Assembly: GCA_016234735.1 (NCBI GenBank)
Contig: JACRAN010000203.1
Span: forward strand, 1-33,387
Source: Bacteroidota bacterium
GTDB taxonomy: Bacteria > Bacteroidota > Bacteroidia > Chitinophagales > Saprospiraceae
Length of the DNA: 33,387 nt
Direction of reading: 5' to 3'
Shown: positions 23,612-32,085 of the stretch, one piece after another
Layout: each line of letters begins with the position of its first letter
Numbering within the stretch: position 1 is the stretch's first letter
Translations under genes and position numbers: made by a program
Notes under the pieces: generated by a model
What the model saw: only the letters and a program-made list of their open reading frames with translations
What the model was told of the DNA's origin: nothing
Database searches by the model: none

Positions 23612-24544
23612 CTAAATCGAGAACACCGGCAGGATTTTAAAACCCGGCAGCAGTGGTTTCAATTCTTCCAAATCGGTGGTCATGCCCAGCAAAAAACCAC
23701 CGCCACCGGCCCCGCAGATTTTCAGTTTGAGCAAACCGCCGTTCAGCCCTGCCTGCCAGGCGGAGTGAAATTTTTCGGGAATCATTTTTCTCAAAAACCG
23801 GAACTGGAACTCGCCAATCCGGTGCATTTCGTCAAACAACCCAGCGCCGTCGCCCGCCAGGAACGCAGCAATGGCGGCCTCCACCGCAGGCAGCAGGCCG
23901 TTTTTGCATCGCTCCCGAAAGCCTTCGCCCCGCATTTTTTCCAAAAAGTATTCGATGAACGGGGTGGCCTTCCGCTCGATGCCGGTGTCGAGGAGGAACA
24001 TCTGGGAATTGGGAATTGGGAATTGGGAATTGGTGGGTATCTCGACGATTTGCACACCTGCTGCGCCACCGAGCAGAATTGGCTTCTGCAAAAAACAAAT
24101 CAGCGGGTCGGTACCGCTGCTGGTGCCGTGAAAAAACGCCTCCATTTGTGCCAGCGCTTTTTTCAAAAAAGCCAAACCCTCACTGTCTCCGAAATCCGAA
24201 ATCCCAATTCCGAAATCGCCAAGCACCGCCGCCGCCAGCGCCCCCGAACTGCCCACCCCGTAGCCAGTCGGGATGTTGGACTCAAAAACCAGCCCCTCGC
24301 CGAGCGCCTGCCGGAAGGCGGCCACGTCGATTTCGGCGAGCAATTCCCCCTGCCGCTGCAAGCGTTCGAGGTAGGCCGCAAACTGCGGAAGCTGCATTTG
24401 CCGCAAGGCCAATTCGGCCTGGCCCAGTTTTTTGGCGTACGCCCAATGCCCGTGAAAAAGCGGCAGCGGCACGGCCAGCGCCTGCGAGCCGGTGTTCACC
24501 GTGTGCTCGCCGAAAAGCAGCAGTTTGGCTGGGTAAATTTTCAT
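23612..24544 (-). CDS. GHMP kinase, mevalonate-kinase-like
   Basis: This 310-residue small-molecule kinase starts at MKIYPAKLLLFGEHTVNTGS, the typical first motif. The phosphate-binding GHMP motif is PTGYGVGSSGALAAA (~92-106), TSSGTDP (~141-147) carries the catalytic Asp, and motif 3 is KICGAGGGGFLLG. Mevalonate is the likely substrate (ATP + mevalonate to 5-phosphomevalonate, isoprenoid pathway), but galactose- or other GHMP substrates cannot be excluded. No other mevalonate-pathway gene is in the window. Two in-frame tracts, DFGIGISDFGDS (~110-121) and TNSQFPIPNSQ (~171-181), are made of 7-nt DNA repeats and look like loop insertions. Divergent from the oxidoreductase gene. Confidence 0.85.
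   Translation of the reverse strand: MKIYPAKLLLFGEHTVNTGSQALAVPLPLFHGHWAYAKKLGQAELALRQMQLPQFAAYLERLQRQGELLAEIDVAAFRQALGEGLVFESNIPTGYGVGSSGALAAAVLGDFGIGISDFGDSEGLAFLKKALAQMEAFFHGTSSGTDPLICFLQKPILLGGAAGVQIVEIPTNSQFPIPNSQMFLLDTGIERKATPFIEYFLEKMRGEGFRERCKNGLLPAVEAAIAAFLAGDGAGLFDEMHRIGEFQFRFLRKMIPEKFHSAWQAGLNGGLLKLKICGAGGGGFLLGMTTDLEELKPLLPGFKILPVFSI
24004..24033. repeat. (GGGAATT)4 heptamer array inside the GHMP kinase gene
   Basis: Four perfect GGGAATT units plus GG. In the minus-strand kinase frame they encode TNSQFPIPNSQ, which interrupts the normal fold sequence. Confidence 0.9.
24189..24216. repeat. Second heptamer array, (CCGAAAT/CCCAATT)4
   Basis: CCGAAAT, CCGAAAT, CCCAATT, CCGAAAT in tandem. 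On the minus strand it encodes DFGIGISDFG in the kinase. CCCAATT is related to the unit of the first array. Confidence 0.85.
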
Positions 24545-24609
24545 CGTAAAAAACTGAAAAAAGCAAAGGTAAAAGTCTGGCGGGTTCTCCTACTTTTGCT
24601 GTCTTGACA

Positions 24610-24663
24610 ACTTCCTTTTTACTTTTCACTTTGTCCTTCCCGTCCGCCGACTGGCGGAACGGG
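24610..24663. repeat. Degenerate heptamer tract and hairpin upstream of the oxidoreductase
   Basis: ACTTCCT, TTTTACT, TTTCACT, TTGTCCT at 24610-24637 keep a 7-nt period. Then CCCGTCCGCC (24639-24648) pairs with GGCGGA and CGGG (24653-24663, one bulged A) around GACT, a 10-bp stem. It sits in the divergent gap before the gene at 24695. Confidence 0.6.
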
Positions 24664-24694
24664 ATTTCGCTTCGCTCAATTTTACTTGAAAAAA

Positions 24695-25708
24695 ATGCAA
24701 CGCAAAGCCTACCGCCTCAAAGCCGGAAACCTGAACAACCTGCGGATGGTGACGGAAAACCTGCCCGAACCCGGCCCCGGCGAGGTCATGGTGGAGGTCA
24801 GGGCCATCGGCCTGAACTTCGCCGACGTGTCGGTCATCATGGGATTGTACAGCGCCACCCCGAAGGGCGAGTTCACGCCGGGGCTGGAGTTTTCGGGCAT
24901 TATTTTGAAAGTCGGGAGCGAGGTGAAAAACGCAAAACCCGGCGACCGGGTGATGGGCGTGACTCGCTTCGGAGGCTACGCCACCCACCTGAACATCGGT
25001 GCCGAGTACGCCATCCCGCTGGCCGACGACTGGTCGTTCGAGGAGGGTGCTGCCTACCCCGTGCAGGTGCTCACGACCTACTACGCCCTGCTGCCCTTGG
25101 GCAATTTGCAGGCAGGCCAAACGGTGCTCATCCACAACGCTGCGGGCGGTGTGGGCATCCTCGCCAACCGCCTGGCCAAGCGCATGGGGGCCGTCACCAT
25201 CGGCACGGTGGGCAGCCCGGTGAAGCTCGATTTGCTGCGGCAGGAGGGGGTTGATTTTCCCATCGTGCGGGATGAAGATTTTTTCAAAAACTTAGACAAC
25301 ATCCTGAAAAACAGGGAGTTGAACCTGATACTCGAAACCAACAACGGCAAAATGCTGCTCGAAGGTTTCAAGCGGCTGGCACCGGAGGGACGCAGCGTTG
25401 TGTACAGCGCCGCCGATTTCATCACGCACGGCAACCGCCCGAATTTGTTCAAAATCATCTGGAAATACCTGCGCCGCCCGATGATAGACCCGCTGAAACT
25501 GACCGACGGCAACCGGGGCATCCTCGGCTTCAACCTGATTTATTTGTACAAAAAATCGCAACTCCTGCGCCGGTATCTGGAGGAAATCAAGGCCTGGAAC
25601 ATCGGCAAACCCAGGGTCGGCCATGTGCTGGAATTCGACAAACTGCCCGAAGCCGTGCGCCTGTTGCAATCCGGCACAACGACCGGGAAAGTGGTGGTAA
25701 AAACCTGA
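24695..25708 (+). CDS. Zinc-type MDR oxidoreductase (quinone oxidoreductase-like)
   Basis: This 337-residue medium-chain dehydrogenase/reductase-like protein starts at the ATG at 24695 (MQRKAYRLKAGNLNNLRM); a TTG three codons earlier is also possible. The GroES-like catalytic domain is the first ~130 residues (LPEPGPGEVMVEVRAIGLNFADVSVIMG). The nucleotide fold follows with GAAYPVQVLTTYYALLPLGNLQAGQTVLIHNAAGGVGILANRLAKRMG (~113-160), containing the dinucleotide motif AAGGVG. No structural-zinc Cys cluster is visible. It resembles zeta-crystallin-type NADPH:quinone reductases or VAT-1-like proteins. It is followed 6 nt later by the DUF4177-like gene on the same strand. Confidence 0.88.
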   Translation: MQRKAYRLKAGNLNNLRMVTENLPEPGPGEVMVEVRAIGLNFADVSVIMGLYSATPKGEFTPGLEFSGIILKVGSEVKNAKPGDRVMGVTRFGGYATHLNIGAEYAIPLADDWSFEEGAAYPVQVLTTYYALLPLGNLQAGQTVLIHNAAGGVGILANRLAKRMGAVTIGTVGSPVKLDLLRQEGVDFPIVRDEDFFKNLDNILKNRELNLILETNNGKMLLEGFKRLAPEGRSVVYSAADFITHGNRPNLFKIIWKYLRRPMIDPLKLTDGNRGILGFNLIYLYKKSQLLRRYLEEIKAWNIGKPRVGHVLEFDKLPEAVRLLQSGTTTGKVVVKT

Positions 25709-25714
25709 CAGTCA

Positions 25715-25963
25715 ATGAGATACAAAACGATTTTCGTGGATGCCCCGACGGCTGCGAACAAAGGGGCCTTCGGTGTGACGATGCACGAAACCAATGGCGA
25801 CCAATTGGCCCGCGACGTGCAGGCTGCCATTTTGGAGAAGGATTCGGAAGGGTACGAACTTTTCCAATCCATGCCCGTTACCTCCTCGTTGATTTATTCC
25901 AGTGCCTATCCGTACAGTTTCACGACGGGCGTGGTGCTGATTTTTAAACAAAAAATCCAATGA
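25715..25963 (+). CDS. Small DUF4177-like protein
   Basis: This 82-residue protein resembles the DUF4177 fold: a short strand start (MRYKTIFVDAP), a helix with AAILEKDSEGYELFQSMPV (matching the 'LxxxGxEGWELxxxxP' pattern) and a closing strand GVVLIFKQK. No catalytic residues are evident and the function is unknown. Its TGA overlaps the next ATG by 4 nt (ATGA at 25960-25963), so the acetyltransferase is translationally coupled to it. It starts 6 nt after the oxidoreductase stop; the three genes are an operon. Confidence 0.75.
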   Translation: MRYKTIFVDAPTAANKGAFGVTMHETNGDQLARDVQAAILEKDSEGYELFQSMPVTSSLIYSSAYPYSFTTGVVLIFKQKIQ

Positions 25964-26409
25964 TTACTTTCCGCTGCAAAGCATTTTACGAACTGACCAC
26001 CCCGCAACTTTATGGCATCATGGCCCTGCGCCAGGAGGTGTTTGTCGTCGAGCAAAACTGCGCCTACCTCGATGCCGACGGCAAGGACACCCAAGGCTGG
26101 CATGTGGTGGGTTACGATGACGACGGCAGGCTGATGGGCTACGCCAGGCTGCTGCCCAAGGGTGTTTCCTACGACAATTTTGTTTCCATGGGGCGGATAG
26201 TCACCTCGCCTGTCATCCGCCAAACCGGGGCGGGCAAGGCGTTGATGAAGGCAGCCCTGGATATGATGGATGAACTTTTCCCCGGCGAAAACATCAAGAT
26301 CAGCGCCCAGTCGCACCTACGGGGTTTTTACGAAACTTACGGTTTTGTGGTCTCCGGCGACGAGTATCTGGAGGACGACATCCCGCACTTTCCGATGGTG
26401 AGGGGGTGA
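25960..26409 (+). CDS. GNAT acetyltransferase, ElaA family
   Basis: This 149-residue ElaA-type GNAT protein transfers an acetyl group from acetyl-CoA to an amine. The family start FYELTTPQLYGIMALRQEVFVVEQNCAYLDADGKD is present. The acetyl-CoA loop is VTSPVIRQTGAGKALMKAAL (Q/RxxGxG/A), followed by SAQSHLRGFYETYGFVVSGDEYLEDDIPH, which is diagnostic of ElaA. Substrate unknown. Coupled to the upstream DUF4177-like gene by a 4-nt overlap. Confidence 0.92.
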   Translation: MITFRCKAFYELTTPQLYGIMALRQEVFVVEQNCAYLDADGKDTQGWHVVGYDDDGRLMGYARLLPKGVSYDNFVSMGRIVTSPVIRQTGAGKALMKAALDMMDELFPGENIKISAQSHLRGFYETYGFVVSGDEYLEDDIPHFPMVRG

Positions 26410-26412
26410 AAT

Positions 26413-26515
26413 GGTATTGGGAATCAGGTATTGGGAATTTTTACACAAAAAACTGATTTACAATCATTTATGGCAACGACTCCCAAATACCCAATATCTA
26501 ATACCTAATTCCCAA
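26413..26515. repeat. Inverted GGTATTGGGAAT repeat spanning the aminotransferase stop codon
   Basis: GGTATTGGGAAT occurs twice in tandem (26413-26424 and 26427-26438). TTGGGAATCAGGTATT (26417-26432) matches the inverse of 26500-26515 in 15 of 16 positions, with a 67-nt spacer. The right arm carries the last codons and TAG stop of the minus-strand aminotransferase. Unit sequence is related to the GGGAATT array in the GHMP kinase. Confidence 0.8.
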
Positions 26516-27695
26516 ATTTCTCAATGGCCAAATTGACGGCCCCGCAAGCCAGTCGGATTTCTTCTTCCGAAATCGTGAGCGGCGGGGCGATGCGCAGGCT
26601 TCGGTCGTTGAAAAGGAACCAGTCGGTGACGACGCCGTTGACCGCACATTCGAGGATGATTTTTTGTAAAACCTGAAACCCGCCCACCTCCACCGCCATC
26701 AGCAGCCCGGCGCTTCGCACCTCCCGGATCGCAGGGTGGACGAGCAACTGCCGGAACAACGCTTCTTTTTCCCGCACTTTTTCCACCAAACCATTTTCCG
26801 TCAAAAACCGGAGCGTGGCGAGTGCTGCTGCGCAACAAACCGGGTGCCCGCCGAACGTGGTCAGGTGCCCCAGCGGAGGCTCGTGCCCCAGCGAACGCAT
26901 CGCCTCCTGCGAAGCGACGAAAGCGCCGATGGGCATACCGCCGCCCATGCCCTTGGCCAGCAGCAGCACATCGGGCACGATGCCGTACTGCTCGAACGCC
27001 CAAAGTGTGCCGGTGCGCCCGTAGCCCGCCTGTATTTCGTCGAGCACGAGCAGGGTGCCGGTTTCGGTGCAGCGTTGGCGGAGTTTTTTCAAAAAACCGT
27101 TTCTGGGCAAACGGACACCTGCTTCGGCCTGCACGGTTTCGATGACGACGCAGGCGGTTTTGGATGAAATTTTTTCCAAATCCCCCTCGCTGTTGAAGTT
27201 GATGTGCCGCACACCGGGCAGCAGCGGGTGGTAGCCCTGCGTGAAAAACGTGGGCGACATGAGGCTGGCCGCCCCCTGCGTACTGCCGTGGTAGGCTTCC
27301 CGGCAGGCCACGATTTCCGCCCTGCCGGTGAAACGTTTGGCCAATTTCATGGCACCTTCGGTGGCCTCGCTGCCGGAGTTGGTGAAATAAACGGTGTCGA
27401 GCGGGTCGGGCAGCAGGCTGGCCAGCAGGCTGGCCAACTCGACCTGTGGCGACAGGACGTACTCGCCGTACACGAGCGTGTGCAGGTAGCGGTCGGCCTG
27501 CATTTTCACGGCCTCCACCACTGCCGGGTGCCGGTGGCCGAGCACACTGACACTGATGCCGGCGATGAGGTCGAGGTAGCTTTTGCCGGAGGCATCGAAG
27601 AGGAAACTGCCTTCCGCCCGCTCGATTTCGAGCAGCAGGGGCATGTCGCTGGTTTGGGCGACGTGGCGGAGGAATTGCTGGCGAAGGGAAGGCAT
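26505..27695 (-). CDS. Class III pyridoxal-phosphate aminotransferase
   Basis: This 396-residue PLP enzyme of the ornithine/acetylornithine/GABA aminotransferase group starts at the ATG at 27695 (MPSLRQQFLRHVAQTSDMP); an upstream in-frame ATG adds 10 residues. The fold-defining segments are FLFDASGKSYLDLIAGISVSVLGHRHPAVVEAV, YFTNSGSEATEGAMKLAKRFTGR (PLP phosphate site), VIETVQAEAGV, LVLDEIQAGYGRTG, and the Schiff-base Lys in LLAKGMGGGMPIGAF. Closest-looking group is Bacteroidota 'aspartate aminotransferase family protein' of acetylornithine type; the substrate is not certain. The C-terminal KFGN and the stop codon come from the GGGAATT-type repeat, so the C-terminus may have been rewritten. 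Confidence 0.9.
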   Translation of the reverse strand: MPSLRQQFLRHVAQTSDMPLLLEIERAEGSFLFDASGKSYLDLIAGISVSVLGHRHPAVVEAVKMQADRYLHTLVYGEYVLSPQVELASLLASLLPDPLDTVYFTNSGSEATEGAMKLAKRFTGRAEIVACREAYHGSTQGAASLMSPTFFTQGYHPLLPGVRHINFNSEGDLEKISSKTACVVIETVQAEAGVRLPRNGFLKKLRQRCTETGTLLVLDEIQAGYGRTGTLWAFEQYGIVPDVLLLAKGMGGGMPIGAFVASQEAMRSLGHEPPLGHLTTFGGHPVCCAAALATLRFLTENGLVEKVREKEALFRQLLVHPAIREVRSAGLLMAVEVGGFQVLQKIILECAVNGVVTDWFLFNDRSLRIAPPLTISEEEIRLACGAVNLAIEKFGN

Positions 27696-28013
27696 GTTAA
27701 AAAAGATGCAAAATTGAGGAGGCAAAGTTCAAAAGTTATGGGGGATTGTTTCAGGAAAACTCATCTGCCCGGTGTAAATCGCTCGTCGGATAGCGTTGTG
27801 ATTTGCTCCAAAATCGGACGGTGGAAGCAAAAGTTGGGTAGTTTTGTGGAGAATCCTGGAAGGGGAAAACTTTTTGCTTTTTTAAAAGTTCTTGAAAATC
27901 TAAAAACGGCAATTTCTCGTTTGTAAAAGCGGAGTGCGTTTGTTTGAACAAAAGTAAAAACCGGCCGCCGCCCTCTCCTGAAATGCCAACACCTAATTGA
28001 AGAAACTGGATTT
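27696..28013. other. 318-nt divergent intergenic region
   Basis: No credible frame. A minus-strand TAACTTTTG (27738-27730) is a near match to a -7 box for the aminotransferase, and CAAAAGTA at 27949-27956 is an exact minus-strand TACTTTTG without a spaced TTG. No clear promoter for the gene at 28014 was seen. Confidence 0.4.
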
Positions 28014-30599
28014 ATGGACATTCGCAAATTCAAAAATCAACTTGCCTTAAGCCTTGTTTTCTGCTTGCTGACCACTGTTTCGTTTGCCCAAAAAATGACG
28101 ATTGTCAAGGGCATGGTCATCGATGCAACCACCAACGAACCGCTGCCGTTGGTGACCATCGCTTTCAAAGGCACCAGCATTGGCACGACCTCGGACTTTG
28201 ACGGGACGTTCGTGCTCGAATCGAAATGGGCATCGGGCATCATCGAAATTGCTTCGCTCGGCTACGAAACGCAGACCCTGCCCATTCAACTCGGTATGAA
28301 ACAGGAGGTGAACGTGTCACTGGTTTCAACTTCTCTGGTGATAGCGACGGTGGAAGTTAAGGCCAAAAAAGGCAAGTACAAACGCCGCGACAACCCTGCC
28401 GTGGAATTGATGCGCAATGTCATTGACCATAAAAAAGACAACCGGATTGAGGCGGTGGATTTTTACGAGGTTGGCAAGTATGAAAAAATAGAATTCGACA
28501 TCAACAACTTCGACCCGGAAAAACTGAAAAAAAGGCGGGCGTTCAAGAAGTTTCAGTTCATGTTCGATTATTTGGACACTTCAGAAATGAACGGGAAACC
28601 GTTCCTGCCATTTTTCATTCAGGAGTCTTCTTCGAAAGTGTACTACCGCAACAGTCCCGAGAGCATGAAAGAACACCGGGAGGGGGTGAAAGTGACGGGA
28701 ATGGAGGAATATGTGGACTCGAAGGACTTGACTACGATGACGGAGGTATTGTATCAAAAAATCAATATCTATGACGATAACATTCGGATGCTCGACCTCG
28801 CTTTTATGAGTCCGCTCAGTCCGTTGGCTATTGGCTACTATCGCTTCTACATCATCGACTCAACGGCGGTAGTGAATGGCTACCCGGTAACGAAGGTGTC
28901 GTTTTACCCCGTCAACAACCAAAACATTGCTTTCAAGGGCGACCTTTTCATCCTGCGTGATTCGTCGTATGCGGTGGTGAAGGCCGATTTTGGGTTGACA
29001 AGGCAAGTGAACGTCAACTTTGTGCAGGACCTTCGGCTGGTGCAGGAATTCAAAAAAATGGACGGCGGCGTTTGGGCGAAAGACAGGGACAAAGTGGTGG
29101 TTGATTTTGCCATCAGAAAAAAGGATACCGGCTTCTACGGCACCAGGGATGTTTTCTACAAAGACTACGTACTGCACGTCAAACGTGACGACGAAACATA
29201 CGTCGGCACCGAAAAAATCATCGATGCAAGCAACGCCTACAAAAGGAGCGAAGAATTCTGGCAAACTGCCCGGCATGATACCCTTTCCAGCAAGGAGCGT
29301 GGCGCTTACGAAATGATCGATACGCTGCAACGGGTGCCGGCATTCCGCACGACGATGACCGTCCTTGCGCTCCTTGCTACCGGCTACAAGGCATTTGGAC
29401 CGGTGGATGTGGGGCCGATTGCCAATTTTTACAGCTTCAATCCGGTGGAGGGTTTCAGGATGAAATTAGGAGGCGAAACGAACCTGAAGTTCCATCCCAA
29501 ATTGTCGCTTTCAGGCTACGGTGCCTACGGCTTCGATGACCGGGCGTGGAAGTATGGCGGCGGTGTCCTTTATTCTTTCCGCGACGATTTTAAAATGAAC
29601 CCCAAGCATTACGTCAGATTGGCTTACCAACACGATGTGAGCCTGGTGGGGCAAATCCTGTACTTCAACAGCCCCGACAACTTTTTCCTTTCCTTTCAGC
29701 GGGGCTCCAGGGACCGTATGCTGTTTTTGGACAGGATGCAGGCAGAGTACATGCTGGAACTCCGTAACCATCTTTCCTGGCTACTCTCATTAAACAACAC
29801 AACCTACCAGCCATACGGTGCTACGTTACTCAACTACTATGACCCCGAAACAGAAGAACCACAATCGCTGAGTGAGTTCAGCACCAGCGAAATCGGATTG
29901 CAAATCCGATTCGCCCCCAACGAGCAGTATCTCCAGGGACGCACTTACCGGACATCTTTTTTCAACAAGTACCCGATTTTTACGCTGAGGCTTGCAACCG
30001 GGCTGAAAGATGTACTGGGCGGTGACTACAGCTACAACAGCGCCTCCCTCAATGTAACCAAGCGTTTCTACATGTCGTTTATCGGAACAATGCGCATGGA
30101 TTTTGAAGCCGGGAAATACTGGGGGGAAGGCTTGCCGTACTTCCTGCTGAACTTGCCGAGGGCCAACCAGACCTACGCTTACCGCACCCTTTCCTTCAAC
30201 ATGATGAACTATCAGGAATTCGTCAGCGACGAGTATGCCTGGCTCATGCTGGAACACAATTTCAATGGCTTCATTTTCAATAAAATACCACTGATCAGAA
30301 AGTTGAAACTGCGGGAAGCCGTCACCTTCAAGGCCATTTACGGTCGGCTCACCGATAACAACAACCCCGAAAAGAACCCGTCGTACATTCAGTTTCTGGA
30401 AAACGATGAAGGTCAGCGCGTCACTTACACCCTGGAAGACAAACCCTACGTGGAGGCGGGTGTAGCGGTAAGCAACATTTTTAAAGTAATTCGACTGGAC
30501 CTGGTTCGTCGCTTAACTTACCTCGACAATCCGGAAGTTCCTTCCATGTTTGGCGTGAAGGGCTTGGGGCTGAGAGCCAGATTAAGGATTGAATTTTGA
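28014..30599 (+). CDS. DUF5686/carboxypeptidase-regulatory-domain outer-membrane protein
   Basis: This 861-residue envelope protein carries a signal peptide (MDIRKFKNQLALSLVFCLLTTVSFAQ). The carboxypeptidase-regulatory-like beta-sandwich is at ~27-115 (KGMVIDATTNEPLPLVTIAFKGTSIGTTSDFDGTFVLE, a SusC-type pattern). The rest is DUF5686: AVELMRNVIDHKKDNRIEAVDFYEVGKYEKIEFDINNF and a long aromatic-rich, beta-strand pattern running to an Arg-Ile-Glu-Phe C-terminus, typical of outer-membrane barrels. The family is widespread and specific to Bacteroidota; its function is not established. Transcribed alone, with the lipid operon starting ~145 nt further on. Confidence 0.92.
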   Translation: MDIRKFKNQLALSLVFCLLTTVSFAQKMTIVKGMVIDATTNEPLPLVTIAFKGTSIGTTSDFDGTFVLESKWASGIIEIASLGYETQTLPIQLGMKQEVNVSLVSTSLVIATVEVKAKKGKYKRRDNPAVELMRNVIDHKKDNRIEAVDFYEVGKYEKIEFDINNFDPEKLKKRRAFKKFQFMFDYLDTSEMNGKPFLPFFIQESSSKVYYRNSPESMKEHREGVKVTGMEEYVDSKDLTTMTEVLYQKINIYDDNIRMLDLAFMSPLSPLAIGYYRFYIIDSTAVVNGYPVTKVSFYPVNNQNIAFKGDLFILRDSSYAVVKADFGLTRQVNVNFVQDLRLVQEFKKMDGGVWAKDRDKVVVDFAIRKKDTGFYGTRDVFYKDYVLHVKRDDETYVGTEKIIDASNAYKRSEEFWQTARHDTLSSKERGAYEMIDTLQRVPAFRTTMTVLALLATGYKAFGPVDVGPIANFYSFNPVEGFRMKLGGETNLKFHPKLSLSGYGAYGFDDRAWKYGGGVLYSFRDDFKMNPKHYVRLAYQHDVSLVGQILYFNSPDNFFLSFQRGSRDRMLFLDRMQAEYMLELRNHLSWLLSLNNTTYQPYGATLLNYYDPETEEPQSLSEFSTSEIGLQIRFAPNEQYLQGRTYRTSFFNKYPIFTLRLATGLKDVLGGDYSYNSASLNVTKRFYMSFIGTMRMDFEAGKYWGEGLPYFLLNLPRANQTYAYRTLSFNMMNYQEFVSDEYAWLMLEHNFNGFIFNKIPLIRKLKLREAVTFKAIYGRLTDNNNPEKNPSYIQFLENDEGQRVTYTLEDKPYVEAGVAVSNIFKVIRLDLVRRLTYLDNPEVPSMFGVKGLGLRARLRIEF

Positions 30600-30632
30600 T
30601 GCCGGGATTTCATCGTTGCTTCATTTCTGGGC

Positions 30633-30660
30633 TTCCTTGCGGAAATTGTCGCTATTTTTG
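30633..30660 (+). promoter_or_regulatory. Candidate lipid-operon promoter
   Basis: TATTTTTG at 30653-30660 matches TAnnTTTG, with a TTC (30633-30635) 17 nt upstream as a variant -33. The start codon at 30745 leaves a ~80-nt leader. Confidence 0.45.
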
Positions 30661-30744
30661 CCCCGCCATGTTGGTGAAACAGAAAAAAACGGACGTTCCC
30701 CGTCCACTGCTTTTCCGGCTTGCATGCCAACCAGCCTACCGGCT

Positions 30745-31455
30745 ATGAGCGAAAACCTGCTTAAAAAATACGGGCAACCCTTGGTTTACAAGGTTATCAA
30801 CCCACTGATTGACCTGTTGGTGAAGTGGAAGGTCAGGCCCAACACCATTACGACTATCGGCCTGGTTATCAACACTTTCGCCACCGTGATTTTCATTTAC
30901 GGCGGGAAATATGGCGAGCGGAGCGACCACTCGTACATCGGTTGGGCGGGCGTGGTGATTTTGTTTGCAGGCTTGTTCGACATGATTGACGGACGGCTGG
31001 CGAGGGTTGGCAAAATGGCCTCCTCCTTCGGGGCGCTTTACGACTCGGTGCTCGACCGGTACAGCGAAATGATCATGTTCCTCGGCATTTGCTGGTACCT
31101 GGTGGCGCAGAGTTACTTCCTGAGTTCCCTGTTTGCCTTCATCGCCCTGATTGGCTCCATGATGGTCAGCTACATCCGGGCCAGGGCGGAGAGCCTGGGG
31201 GCACACGCCGATGTGGGCCTGATGCAGCGGCCCGAACGCATCATCATCATCGGTGTCTCGGCGATTGCCTGCGGCGTTTACTCGGCGGGCGGCGGCAGCG
31301 AGGTAAAAATCACCGTGGACTGGCTGCCGATTCCACTGTTTGAAACCATCACGATTTTCACGTTTCCCATCATGGTGTTGGCAGTTCTTACGAATATTAC
31401 GGCCATCACACGGTTGATTTACAGCAAAAAAGAATTGGAAGAAAACGAAAAATAA
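30745..31455 (+). CDS. CDP-alcohol phosphatidyltransferase
   Basis: This 236-residue inner-membrane enzyme transfers a phosphatidyl or related group from a CDP-activated lipid to an alcohol acceptor. The full signature DxxDGxxARx8GxxxDxxxD is present: D79, D82-G83, A86-R87, G96, D100, D104 in FDMIDGRLARVGKMASSFGALYDSVLDRYSEM. Five or six hydrophobic helices follow (e.g. IMFLGICWYLV, FAFIALIGSMMVSYI). Start is the ATG at 30745 (MSENLLKKYG); upstream frame extensions look non-coding. The acceptor (glycerol-phosphate, serine or inositol-phosphate) cannot be read; the RARAESLG segment is also seen in phosphatidylinositol-phosphate-synthase-like members. First gene of an apparent four-gene operon. 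Confidence 0.92.
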   Translation: MSENLLKKYGQPLVYKVINPLIDLLVKWKVRPNTITTIGLVINTFATVIFIYGGKYGERSDHSYIGWAGVVILFAGLFDMIDGRLARVGKMASSFGALYDSVLDRYSEMIMFLGICWYLVAQSYFLSSLFAFIALIGSMMVSYIRARAESLGAHADVGLMQRPERIIIIGVSAIACGVYSAGGGSEVKITVDWLPIPLFETITIFTFPIMVLAVLTNITAITRLIYSKKELEENEK

Positions 31456-31505
31456 ACTGCACGATAAGTTGATACCCAGCTTTTTCCCACTCAAACCATT
31501 TTCAA

Positions 31506-32075
31506 ATGAGCCGAATCGTATCCATTATCTTTTTTTCCGGCATCCTGGCCTTGCCGTTGTCGGCGCAAAGCAATACCAAAGCGGAACCGTCGGCACTTCT
31601 CAGCCGCCCCGCCGACTTTCCGACACCCCCCAAGACGAACAAGTCCCTGTTTTTTATTCAAAGGAATAAAAACAAAAACACCATCGTGTACGATGCCAAT
31701 TTAAAGGCAGGCAAATTTGACAGTTCCAAACCCATCGATGCCTACTGGCAACGTTACGCCAGCACAGGTCTCCGGGGTGAACTCACCTGGACCCAAAAGA
31801 CTTTCGCATACGGGTACAGCAGCAAAAAAGATGCTGTCGGCAATGGCTACTACATCACGCTGACGGCCTACGATAAAAGAAAAATCCATTTACAACTCGA
31901 TTCGAAAGGACAGCCGTTCGCCACCATGTTAATCAACGGGAAAAACTGCCGGTTGAATTATATTTGGGTCTTCGCTGACAACAGCAGCAAGTGGCCCGAT
32001 GTCATTCACGTGGACCTGCACGGTACAGAGCTTGGCACCAGCAAAAAACAAACCGAGCGAATTCAAAACAATTAA
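31506..32075 (+). CDS. Exported DUF4833 protein
   Basis: This 189-residue protein has a signal peptide (MSRIVSIIFFSGILALPLSAQ) and one globular domain from ~40: PKTNKSLFFIQRNKNKNTIVYDAN, then PIDAYWQRYASTGLRGELTWTQKTFAYGYSS. These are the hallmarks of DUF4833. The domain is largely beta-strand. No enzymatic motif is recognised. It lies 50 nt downstream of the phosphatidyltransferase and 10 nt upstream of the desaturase, so a lipid-linked periplasmic role is inferred from context only. Confidence 0.85.
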   Translation: MSRIVSIIFFSGILALPLSAQSNTKAEPSALLSRPADFPTPPKTNKSLFFIQRNKNKNTIVYDANLKAGKFDSSKPIDAYWQRYASTGLRGELTWTQKTFAYGYSSKKDAVGNGYYITLTAYDKRKIHLQLDSKGQPFATMLINGKNCRLNYIWVFADNSSKWPDVIHVDLHGTELGTSKKQTERIQNN

Positions 32076-32085
32076 CTTAACAACG

